Shown in pieces: positions 25,801 through 33,111 of a stretch of DNA of 37,383 bases. The notes under the pieces were generated by a model, which was not told the DNA's origin, ran no database searches, and saw nothing but the letters and a program-made list of their open reading frames with translations. A program made the translations under genes and the position numbers. Position 1 is the first letter of the stretch. The number at the start of each line of letters is the position of its first letter. This DNA comes from Cyanobacteriota bacterium (lineage in GTDB: Bacteria; Cyanobacteriota; Vampirovibrionia; LMEP-6097): the NCBI GenBank assembly GCA_027618255.1, contig JAQCFG010000015.1:1-37383 (forward strand), written 5' to 3'.

Positions 25801-26783
25801 TGGAATTTAGTTTCAAACCCTATCACCCAGTTGAAAATCTTAGTCGAGAAGAATTTATTGCGACTATTTATGACAATGGTTTAGCTGGTGGTGAGTTTAT
25901 AGTTCAAGAAAAAATACATGGCGCTAATTTATGTTTTATTACTGACGGACAAGTTATTTATTCAGCCAAACGCACCGGCTTACTGAAAGAGGATGAGAGG
26001 TTCTTTAATTTCCAGAAAGTACGAGATAAGTACAAAGAACAAATACTCAAAGCTCATTCATTAGTCACAAAGCTCTATCCAGAAACAGATTTGCTCTATA
26101 TTTTTGGTGAGCTTTTTGGTGGTTACTATCCGCATCCTGATGTTCCCAAAGTCAAAGATGCAATTCAATTACAGCAAGGGGTTTGTTATTCAGCTGATAA
26201 TGATTTTTATGCTTTTGATTTGCGTATTCACAATGCTAGTTATTTGAGCTTGGATGAAAGTATGTCAATTTTTGAGGAGCTTGGTTTTCTCTATGCCAAA
26301 GAGCTTTTTAGAGGGACCTTGGATGCTTGTCTGGCTTTTCCATATGAATTTGAATCAAAAATACCAGGCTACTTGGGTCTACCAGTGATAGCCAGCAATA
26401 TTGCTGAGGGGCTCGTTATTAAACCACTGGAAGCGAAATTCTTACCAAGTAAAGCTAGGGTTATAATCAAAAACAAAAATCCTAAGTATGAAGAAAAAAT
26501 CATCAAAAAGACCAAACACAAAAAAACCAAAGTGAAATTAACAGATGCTTGCAAGAAATTAGCACAAGAAGCAGAAAACTATATCAACCAAAATAGATTA
26601 GATGCTGCTATTAGCAAACTAGGTGAAGTTCATGATGGTCAGTTGATAGGTTTTCTTGCTAAGGATGCTTATGAAGATTTTGCTAAGGACTTTATTAAAG
26701 AGCTTGAGGCTTTGGACAAAGAAGAACAAAAACAAATTAGGCAAATAATTTCCAAAACTGCTGGGGTCTTAGTAAGATCTTGA
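25800..26783 (+). CDS. Rnl2-family RNA ligase
   Basis: ATP-dependent RNA ligase that would seal 3'-OH/5'-phosphate ends, of the T4 Rnl2/KREL type. All nucleotidyltransferase motifs are present in order: motif I EKIHGAN with lysine K38 as the AMP acceptor, SAKRTG (Ia-like), motif III IFGELFGGYY with E104, motif IV AEGLVIKP with E203, and motif V RVIIKNKNPKY. The 327-residue length equals T4 Rnl2 (334), and the ~90-residue C-terminal domain is kept, starting with a Lys-rich linker (KKTKHKKTK). It overlaps the upstream ATPase by 1 bp and the downstream symporter by 4 bp. Such ligases are uncommon in bacterial chromosomes and suggest RNA repair. Confidence 0.9.
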   Translation: MEFSFKPYHPVENLSREEFIATIYDNGLAGGEFIVQEKIHGANLCFITDGQVIYSAKRTGLLKEDERFFNFQKVRDKYKEQILKAHSLVTKLYPETDLLYIFGELFGGYYPHPDVPKVKDAIQLQQGVCYSADNDFYAFDLRIHNASYLSLDESMSIFEELGFLYAKELFRGTLDACLAFPYEFESKIPGYLGLPVIASNIAEGLVIKPLEAKFLPSKARVIIKNKNPKYEEKIIKKTKHKKTKVKLTDACKKLAQEAENYINQNRLDAAISKLGEVHDGQLIGFLAKDAYEDFAKDFIKELEALDKEEQKQIRQIISKTAGVLVRS

Positions 26784-28174
26784 TAAACCTATCTATAGTT
26801 GACTATGCAATTCTCATTGGCTATTTTGTCCTAGTATTTGCCATTGGCTTTTTTGTTAAAAATGAGCAAGGTGATGATTTGGAGAATTATTTTTTGGCAG
26901 GACGCAAGCTCACCTTGCCACTTTTTGTGGCGACCTTGGTTACTACTTGGTACGGTAATTTACTTAGTGTCGGCGAGTTAGCTTTCAAGCAGGGGCTAGT
27001 AATGTGGCTTACTCAAGGATTGTTTTGGTATTTTACTTATTTTTTTGTAGCATTTTTTCTGGCTGAGAAAATCCACAAGACCAAGTTGTTTTCGATTCCA
27101 GATCAACTAGAAGCTAGTTATGATAAGGCAACTGCCTTGCTTGGAGCTGGGGTCAATCTGCTCTTGATGGTGCCAGCGGTTTATATTCTTTCGCTTGCTT
27201 ATATCTGTGAATTGATTTTTGGCTGGGATAAAATCTCTTGTGTCTTAGTCGGTACCTTGATTCCACTACTCTATATGATCAAAGGTGGTTTTAAGGCAGT
27301 TGTTTACACTGATTTTATTCAGTTCATTTTTATGTTTTTGGGAATAGCTTTCGTGATTCCTTTTGCTTATTTCAAGTATGGTGGTTTTGAATTTCTTACT
27401 GCTAATTTACCTAGCTCGCACCTGAGCTTGACTGGGGAATGGTCTTGGCAATTGATTTTGGCATGGTTTTTAATTGCAATGTGGGCAATAGTGCATCCAA
27501 GTTTTTATCAGAGGATTTTTGCAAGTCCTGATCTTAAAACAGCCAAGCAAGGGATTCTATGGTCAATTGGTTTTTGGTTTATTTTTGATATGATGATTAA
27601 CTTGGTGGGGCTTTATGCTTTTGCTGCAATGCCTGATCTTGAACCAGCTACTTCGCTATTAGTTTTCTCAGCTAGTGTTTTGCCTGTTGTCTTTAAAGGA
27701 ATATTTTTTACTGGTTTAGTTGCAACTGTGATGTCGACACTTGACTCACTTGGTTTCTCTAGTGCGATGTCGGTTTCTTATGATATTTTCCTTCGAGTCA
27801 AAAAAGATCTTAGTCACAAACAAGTGATTAATATTAATAAATGGGCTTTGGTTTTTATTCTTGGCTTGGGAATTATTATTGCAATATATTTTGAGTCTTT
27901 GATTGAGCTTATGTATGTGCGCGGCACTATTGCGATTAGTGCTTTGTTGGTGCCTTTGCTGGCAAGTTATTTCCCTAATATCATTGCAAGCCCCCCAAGG
28001 GGGTTTAGCAAGCAAAGCAATCCCAGAAGAGCTGGATTCTGGTCTATGCTTGCTGGTATATTAGGAGCAAGCTTAGGATATTTCTTGAAGCAGTATTGTG
28101 GGCTTGAGCTTGAACCGATATTTTTAGGGCTCGTTTTATCCTTGCTATGCTTTGTTTTTAAGCAAAAATCTTAA
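26780..28174 (+). CDS. Sodium:solute symporter (SSS family)
   Basis: A 464-residue polytopic inner-membrane protein with about 12-13 helices. NYFLAGRKLTLPLFVATLVTTWYG is the SSS signature region around helices 1-2, and KGIFFTGLVATVMSTLDS contains the Ser-rich sodium-site stretch of helix 8 (VATVMSTLDS). The substrate is unknown. The start is TTG at 26780, whose codon overlaps the RNA ligase stop (TTGA), so translation is coupled. There is an odd palindrome within the coding sequence (27983-28021), giving the hydrophilic insert SPPRGFSKQSNPRR. Its place in an operon with an ATPase and an RNA ligase is unexplained. Confidence 0.88.
   Translation: MINLSIVDYAILIGYFVLVFAIGFFVKNEQGDDLENYFLAGRKLTLPLFVATLVTTWYGNLLSVGELAFKQGLVMWLTQGLFWYFTYFFVAFFLAEKIHKTKLFSIPDQLEASYDKATALLGAGVNLLLMVPAVYILSLAYICELIFGWDKISCVLVGTLIPLLYMIKGGFKAVVYTDFIQFIFMFLGIAFVIPFAYFKYGGFEFLTANLPSSHLSLTGEWSWQLILAWFLIAMWAIVHPSFYQRIFASPDLKTAKQGILWSIGFWFIFDMMINLVGLYAFAAMPDLEPATSLLVFSASVLPVVFKGIFFTGLVATVMSTLDSLGFSSAMSVSYDIFLRVKKDLSHKQVININKWALVFILGLGIIIAIYFESLIELMYVRGTIAISALLVPLLASYFPNIIASPPRGFSKQSNPRRAGFWSMLAGILGASLGYFLKQYCGLELEPIFLGLVLSLLCFVFKQKS
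27983..28021. repeat. Palindromic insert inside the symporter gene
   Basis: A hairpin CCCCC-AA-GGGGG flanked by ATTGC (27983-27987) and GCAAT (28017-28021) encodes an unusual polar, basic loop between membrane segments. Its core AAGCCCC..AAGGGG matches the hairpin near 17430. An adjacent AATCCCAG-AAGAG-CTGGATT (28019 onward) forms a second hairpin. Confidence 0.35.
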
Positions 28175-28237
28175 ATTTTGATCGGTATGTTAATATCCAG
28201 GCATAAATATTGGACTACAGGGTAAAATATAGGTATA

Positions 28238-29356
28238 TTGAAACGCTACCTTGAACAACAGATCAAACAAGATCTTGAGCAAAAAATGGTTTTGGTTACT
28301 GGCCCTAGGCAAGTAGGTAAGACGACACTTGCTTTAGATTTATTAGATAATCAAGAAGATCGATATCTCAATTGGGACACTAGTAGTGGTAGGGACAAAA
28401 TCTTGCAAAAAGTTTTTCCGAGTTCTGCTGGGATTGTAGTCTTGGATGAAATTCACAAGTTTGCTAAGTGGCGTGATCTGCTCAAAGATCTTTATGATTC
28501 ACGTTCTAATGATTTTCAGATTTTGGTGACTGGTAGTGCCCGCTTGGATCATTACCGTAAGGGAGGAGATTCGCTGCAAGGGCGCTATCATCTTTTACGT
28601 TTGCATCCATTGTCATTTAGGGAATTAAATCAAAATGATTTTAAGACTTTAAACTCTCTTCTTGATCTTGGTCCATTCCCTGAGCCTTATCTCTCTCAAG
28701 ATGAGACTGAAGCTAGGCGTTGGTCGCGTGAATATAGACAAAGATTGATTAACGAAGAATTGCAGGACTTGGAAAAGGTCTCTGAGATCTCTTTGTTGGA
28801 GCTGCTTTCACACAAGCTTTCTGATTCTGTAGCTTCCATACTTTCAATTAATTCACTTAGAGAAGATCTTGGAGTGGCACATAAAACAGTTAGTCGTTGG
28901 ATAGAAATATTTGAAAATCTCTATCATATTTACAGAGTACATCCATTTGGCTCATCCAAAATTAAAGCTGTGAAAAAAGAATCCAAGCATTATTTCTATG
29001 ATTGGAATTTAATCGAGAACCCAAGTGCTCGTTTGGAAAATATGCTTGCTTCACATTTGCTTAAGTGGTGCCATTATATCGAAGATACTCAAGGCTATGA
29101 TATGGAGCTTAGGTTTTTTAGAGACCTTGAACAGCGCGAAGTAGATTTTGTGATTTTGCAAAACAATAAGCCAATTGAATTTATTGAGTGCAAACTCAGC
29201 CAAAGACCAATAGACAAGAATTTAGTTTACCTTAAGAAAAAATTTCCTGAGGTTAAGGCTACTCAGGTCTGTCTTGAGGACTGTGAGGATCAGCGAATGG
29301 GTGATTTGCAAATTAGACAATGTTCTATTAAGGATTATCTCTGGGAGAAGATTTGA
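28238..29356 (+). CDS. AAA ATPase with DUF4143 domain (third copy)
   Basis: A 372-residue protein of the same family as those at 10148 and 24604. Walker A GPRQVGKT (about residues 22-29), Walker B IVVLDEIHKF, sensor ILVTGSARLD; then a helical mid-section with DNA-binding-like LREDLGVAHKTVSRWIEIFE; and a PD-(D/E)XK-like end, REVDFVILQNNKPIEFIECKLS. The best start is TTG at 28238 with TAAAAT 9 nt upstream, near-leaderless. It follows the symporter after 63 nt in the same direction and may be a separate unit. Together with the gene at 24604 it brackets the RNA ligase and symporter. Confidence 0.85.
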   Translation: MKRYLEQQIKQDLEQKMVLVTGPRQVGKTTLALDLLDNQEDRYLNWDTSSGRDKILQKVFPSSAGIVVLDEIHKFAKWRDLLKDLYDSRSNDFQILVTGSARLDHYRKGGDSLQGRYHLLRLHPLSFRELNQNDFKTLNSLLDLGPFPEPYLSQDETEARRWSREYRQRLINEELQDLEKVSEISLLELLSHKLSDSVASILSINSLREDLGVAHKTVSRWIEIFENLYHIYRVHPFGSSKIKAVKKESKHYFYDWNLIENPSARLENMLASHLLKWCHYIEDTQGYDMELRFFRDLEQREVDFVILQNNKPIEFIECKLSQRPIDKNLVYLKKKFPEVKATQVCLEDCEDQRMGDLQIRQCSIKDYLWEKI

Positions 29357-29368
29357 AGGATTGGGTCT

Positions 29369-29463
29369 TCAACCTCCACAACTAGATCCACAACCATGAC
29401 CACCGCAAGAATGTGAGCCACAAGAATGTCCTCCATCATGTCCATGTGAAGCATGGGAAGCAT
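29369..29463 (-). pseudogene. Gly/His/Cys-rich C-terminal gene remnant
   Basis: Read on the minus strand this encodes a tail HASHASHGHDGGHSCG, SHSCGGHGCGSSCGG and a TGA stop (29369-29371), a composition typical of the extreme C-termini of some membrane proteins. No start codon is present and the frame is cut at 29463/29464 exactly where the inverted-repeat element begins, so it is the tail of a gene lost by insertion or rearrangement. Confidence 0.5.
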
Positions 29464-29648
29464 GGGTCCGTAGCTAGACATTAGACAAATTATATGTAGT
29501 TTTGCGAAGCTTATAAAATTTGATTATAGAAGTCCTAGCTTACTCAAAATTATTAAAACACTAATCACAATTTCAAAATCAAGTAATTGATTTTTTGTAC
29601 ATGTAGTAAAAGAACTAATAAAAATGTCTGATGTCTAGCTACGGACCC
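29464..29648. mobile_element. 185-bp element with 24-bp terminal inverted repeats
   Basis: The arms 29464-29487 (starting GGGTCCGTAGCTAGACAT) and 29625-29648 are inverted copies with a single mismatch. The 137-bp interior is A+T-rich and noncoding. It is bounded by two broken genes, one on each side, so it looks like a MITE-like insertion or a repeat-mediated junction. I see no flanking target-site duplication. The arms contain GTAG, the tetranucleotide typically linked to REP sequences, but do not form a strong hairpin individually. Confidence 0.6.
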
Positions 29649-29881
29649 TATCTCTTTACCTTAGATAGGTTTGCATCAGGGGTTGAAAGATAAAGGTGAT
29701 AATGATTGTGCATTAAACAAAAAGCAAATATTCTAATATTGAATTTCTCCACAGCTTTTCTACATAACGACAGAAAATAAAAGAAATCATCTTCTTGATT
29801 ATATAAATTTTGTCTATTAATTCCACGTGAACAAACATGGTAAAAAGCATCCGGAAATTCAATACTTAAATCTCGAGTCAT
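29648..29881 (-). pseudogene. REP-associated tyrosine transposase (RAYT), N-terminal fragment
   Basis: A 77-residue fragment of a Y1/IS200-like HUH transposase. FPDAFYHVCSRGINRQNLY is the family N-terminus, and CLMHNHYHLYL holds the metal-binding HUH histidines (H60, H62). The frame breaks after PDANLSK, a few bases before the inverted-repeat element; the catalytic tyrosine region (normally some 50-100 residues later) is gone. The ATG at 29881 has a strong AAAGGAG site, better than GTG at 29884. Inactive as it stands. RAYTs mobilise REP/REPIN repeats, which fits the nested palindromes elsewhere in the window. Confidence 0.75.
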
Positions 29882-30000
29882 CACAAACTCCTTTCAAGTA
29901 TTTAATCCTAACGAATTCTCTTCAAAAAATTTATTGACTTGCGGTAATTAACATAGGAGTCAAACTTTAGGGGCAGACCTTAACTTAAATGTTCGTTGTT

Positions 30001-30018
30001 CGGATACGACCCTGTTCC
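30001..30018 (-). repeat. Copy 2 of the 18-bp dispersed motif
   Basis: On the minus strand GGAACAGGGTCGTATCCG, matching 16 of 18 bases of 10065-10082. Close by (about 29969-29985) is AGGGGCAGACCTTAACTT, a type of sequence often seen at RAYT element ends. The 200-bp gap 29885-30090 holds no complete gene. Confidence 0.4.
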
Positions 30019-30090
30019 TCTCAAACCTTTAATTCAGAGTCAGTGATCCCTGCAACAGTAAGACTAATACCATTAGTAGAGATAGAACCC

Positions 30091-31872
30091 TTATGAATAA
30101 TGTATTTTCTCTACAAATAGTTTTGGTACCTTAACATTTTGATCTCTTTTGAAACAAATCTTGCCGCCAATATGAGTTAAAGCATCTGGAAGAGAAGTCA
30201 CTTGTGAGCTACGTAAATTCAAATCGCCGCCAATATGAGTTAAAGCATCTGGAAGAGAAGTCACTTTTGAGGTATATAAATTCAAATCGCCGCCAATATG
30301 AGTTAAAGCAGCTGGAAGAGAAGTCACTTGTGAGCTACGTAAATTCAAATCGCTGCTAATATGAGTTAAAGCATCTGGAAGAGAAGTCACTTGTGAGTTA
30401 GATAAATCCAAATAGCCGCCAATATGAGTTAAAGCATCTGGAAGAGAAGTCACTTGTGAGTTTTCTAAATCCAAATAGCCGCCAATATGAGTTAAAGCAG
30501 CTGGAAGAGAAGTCACTTGTGAGCTACGTAAATCCAAATCGCCGCCAAAGATTTTAGTATCATCATTAAGTTCATCTATTGAAGTAGCTACTTTGTTAGC
30601 CAAGACATCAAAGATGCTTGCATAGTCTTGCTTCATATCTCTTTTAGCTTTTATTTCAGCTATTCTAGGATCTTTTTGATAACCAAAGCCTTCTATGATG
30701 GAGTCTATTTCATAAAGGAATCGTAATTCGTCTTTAGTTAAATCTACAGTATTCTCTATATCAGTAAGAGCCTTCATGTCAGCAGATTTTTTCTTATACA
30801 ATTTACCATCTTGGAATTCTTTAAGCTTATCTTCTACGACATCAGTAATAGCAGAATCTAAGTTTTGTTGTTCAGCAATTCCTCTTACTTCAGCGATACT
30901 ATTATTCTGCATTCTAATAGCGGCTCTAGGAATAGTAGGTTTGTTTTCAGAGTCAAAAGAAAAATACACATAGAAATCACCTGAGCTTAATTGAGTCCTA
31001 GCTGTAGATTCAGCAGCAGTACACCATCCTGTGCCTTTACCCTTAAGTGCTTCGACAAGAACTATATGATCTGAGCCTTTAGGGTACTTTACCCATGCAC
31101 CTTCTGTAGTACTAAGATTTTTTTCAGATGAAGCTAATTTTTTAATAGCATATTCATAGAGAGTTCTAAAATTAGCATTTTGTATTAAATCTTTTAATTG
31201 ATTATCATCCTTAATTTCTGGAAATATTGCCTCTAAATTTGTGTTTTTTTCTTGTTTACTAAGGTGATTTGGAAGAGTGTCAAATTGAGTAACTTTTTTA
31301 ATAACTAAGTCCATCACTAGAGCGAGAGCTTCTCTATCAAGTTCAGTGAAGGGTGCAGTAGTATCAGAAGACCTATTGCTAAATTTCTGTTTTGTTTTAT
31401 CGTATTGTCCAAGCTTAAGCATTCCATCAAAAGCCCAGTGTTTAGCCCATATAGGGTAACTAGAGCTATCATCGGAGAGTAAATAATCAAGCCAATCTTC
31501 GATTCTAGCTTTTTGGTCTTGGATAATAACTTCTGTTAGTTGTTTTTTTAATTCATCGGTAATATCGACATCACCATGCCCCAAGTCTCTTGCAATTCTT
31601 TGTTGTCTTATGAATTCTGCTTCTGGAATATTTTCTGGTTTGATAACGTGTTCTTTGAAGTAGTAGTCTTTAATTCTTGCGATTCTATCTGGGTTTGGTG
31701 GCTGTGGGAAGTGGGTCTGGACAATTGCTCTATGGAAATTTGCAATTTTTGTTGTTGGCTTGCTATCAATAGGTTCTCTAATAGCTGCAAGGCCTGTAGG
31801 TAAGGTAACATGAAACTTATCATCAACTCGATGTATTAAATTAGCGCCAGCAGCTGCAATCTGATTAAGCAT
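30091..31872 (-). CDS. Large protein of unknown function with C-terminal leucine-rich repeats
   Basis: 593 residues, no signal peptide or membrane helix. I do not know its function. The middle contains a distinctive block: WVKYPKGSDHIVLVEALKG, then GKGTGWCTAAESTARTQL (W283, C284), GDFYVYFSFD, PRAAIRMQNNSIAEVRGIAE. I have the impression of similar TGWCTA blocks in hypothetical proteins of candidate-phylum genomes but cannot verify it. Residues about 445-570 are six nearly identical 21-residue repeats of the form GGDLNLRSSQVTSLPDALTHI, an LPx-type leucine-rich repeat. AAGGGA lies upstream of the ATG. A likely frameshift at the 3' end (see findings) may have shortened it by some 25 residues. The N-terminal 250 residues are helical. 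Confidence 0.75.
   Translation of the reverse strand: MLNQIAAAGANLIHRVDDKFHVTLPTGLAAIREPIDSKPTTKIANFHRAIVQTHFPQPPNPDRIARIKDYYFKEHVIKPENIPEAEFIRQQRIARDLGHGDVDITDELKKQLTEVIIQDQKARIEDWLDYLLSDDSSSYPIWAKHWAFDGMLKLGQYDKTKQKFSNRSSDTTAPFTELDREALALVMDLVIKKVTQFDTLPNHLSKQEKNTNLEAIFPEIKDDNQLKDLIQNANFRTLYEYAIKKLASSEKNLSTTEGAWVKYPKGSDHIVLVEALKGKGTGWCTAAESTARTQLSSGDFYVYFSFDSENKPTIPRAAIRMQNNSIAEVRGIAEQQNLDSAITDVVEDKLKEFQDGKLYKKKSADMKALTDIENTVDLTKDELRFLYEIDSIIEGFGYQKDPRIAEIKAKRDMKQDYASIFDVLANKVATSIDELNDDTKIFGGDLDLRSSQVTSLPAALTHIGGYLDLENSQVTSLPDALTHIGGYLDLSNSQVTSLPDALTHISSDLNLRSSQVTSLPAALTHIGGDLNLYTSKVTSLPDALTHIGGDLNLRSSQVTSLPDALTHIGGKICFKRDQNVKVPKLFVEKIHYS
30163..30540 (-). repeat. Six tandem 63-bp repeats encoding leucine-rich repeats
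   Basis: Units begin at 30163, 30226, 30289, 30352, 30415 and 30478 (plus-strand GCCGCCAATATGAGTTAAAG or a close variant); a degenerate seventh starts at 30541. The units differ at only a few bases, so copy number was probably changed recently by slippage or recombination. Confidence 0.95.
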
Positions 31873-32125
31873 AATAATCCCTTAGAATTATAAAGGGAGT
31901 TTTAATAGATAATTGATAGTAAATCAGAACTTATGAATGAGGCAAATTCCAACTTCTAGCTTAATTTTCTAAAAAGACTCATAGATTACTTGTTAATCCT
32001 AGCTTATTACAATTTAAAAGATAAAATGAATTTCAAAAATCCATAGGTTAAAACCACCAAAAAGTAGATCTAATCGTCAAAATCAGGAGAAAATACCCCT
32101 GAATCTCTATTTAGTTGGATTTTTA

Positions 32126-32280
32126 TCAGCTAGTGTCAAAAGCGAGTTCTTTCTCAAGAGCTTCTGCTGGAGTCATCCAGTCCAAACATTTCAACGGAGC
32201 TGTTCTTATATTTTCTGTAATTATATTCAAATCTGCTTGAGTAACATTACTAAAATCAGTAAGAATAAGTCGAATAAGGG
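32126..32280 (-). pseudogene. IS30-like transposase, C-terminal remnant
   Basis: The minus strand encodes TDFSNVTQADLNIITENI, then RTAPLKCLDWMTPAEALEKE and a TGA stop (32126-32128). This matches the end of IS30-family transposases (N-x-R-P-R-K-x-L-G-x-x-T-P-x-E). About 45-50 residues remain; the catalytic DDE core is absent. The rest of the 453-bp gap (31873-32125, and 32281 to the speE promoter) shows no gene. Confidence 0.55.
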
Positions 32281-32311
32281 TCAGGTTGAAGTGCACTCCT
32301 TATACTGATGA

Positions 32312-32317
32312 TAAAAT
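32312..32317 (+). promoter_or_regulatory. Extended -10 of speE, near-leaderless
   Basis: TGATAAAAT (TG at 32309-32310) followed by 8 nt and the ATG at 32326; no Shine-Dalgarno site. Confidence 0.55.
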
Positions 32318-32325
32318 AGACCCCT

Positions 32326-33111
32326 ATGTCAACAATAACAACAAACTGGTTTCATGAAACACACAAAGATCACCACTCACTGGGAATGTCTCAAAAAGAA
32401 GTGCTTTATCACGAGCGTAGTGATTATCAAGATGTTTTGGTTTATGAAAATGAGCTTTATGGCACTGTGTTAGTTTTGGACGGTTGCTATATGCTCAGTG
32501 ATCTTGATGAACACATGTATCACAAAGCTCTTACCACTTACGGACTTCAGAATTTAACTGGACGTAGTAATTTAAATATCTTAGTAATCGGTGCTGGCGA
32601 CGGTGGTATCGTTCGTGACCTCTTGCGCAATTGGGACAAGCAAATAGACAAAGTAACTATGGTAGAAATCGACCAAGCTGTGATTGATGTTTCTAAGAAA
32701 TTCTTTCCGCAAATTGCTGCTGAGTTTGATAATCCTAAACTAGATCTCAAGGTGCAAGACGCACTTGAGTTTATCAAATCTGCTCCTGATGCTAGTTACG
32801 ACTTGGTGCTTTGTGACTCAACTGACCCTGAGGGCTTTGCTGCTGGCTTAATAGAAGTAGATTTTTATCAAGGTATCAAAAGAATCATGAAAGAGGATGG
32901 AGTGTTTTGCGCTCAATCTGGTTCGCCTATTTTTATGAAAGAAGAGCTTGAAAAAACTCAAACTAATTTGGTCAAGGTTTTTGATGATGTGCATACTTAC
33001 TACGCGCCCATGCTTGTTTACCCAGGTAGCTTGTGGTCTTATACTGCTGCCGGAAAGAGCTTGATGAATAAAAATAATTTAGACTTAGGAGAGTTTGTTG
33101 CCAAGAGTTAG
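32326..33111 (+). CDS. speE: Spermidine (polyamine) synthase
   Basis: Transfers the aminopropyl group of decarboxylated SAM to putrescine. The 261-residue protein begins with the family beta-domain (WFHETHKDHHSLGMSQKEVLYHERSDYQDV, read as two halves) and YGTVLVLDGCYMLSDLDEHMYH. ILVIGAGDGGIVRDLLR is the nucleotide loop; MVEIDQAVIDVSKKFFP follows, and LVLCDSTDPEG carries the catalytic Asp of the usual DSSDP motif. The C-terminus differs from the usual family end. It overlaps the glycosyltransferase gene by 17 bp. No speD or speA-type gene is adjacent, although a PLP decarboxylase lies 8 kb upstream. Confidence 0.93.
   Translation: MSTITTNWFHETHKDHHSLGMSQKEVLYHERSDYQDVLVYENELYGTVLVLDGCYMLSDLDEHMYHKALTTYGLQNLTGRSNLNILVIGAGDGGIVRDLLRNWDKQIDKVTMVEIDQAVIDVSKKFFPQIAAEFDNPKLDLKVQDALEFIKSAPDASYDLVLCDSTDPEGFAAGLIEVDFYQGIKRIMKEDGVFCAQSGSPIFMKEELEKTQTNLVKVFDDVHTYYAPMLVYPGSLWSYTAAGKSLMNKNNLDLGEFVAKS

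Noticed and set aside
29464-29648. CRISPR-like or attachment-site reading of the repeated arms
   Set aside because: Only two inverted copies, no regular spacers and no cas or integrase gene.
30163-30540. CRISPR array suggested by regular 63-bp periodicity
   Set aside because: Repeats are contiguous, in frame and encode leucine-rich repeats; there are no unique spacers.
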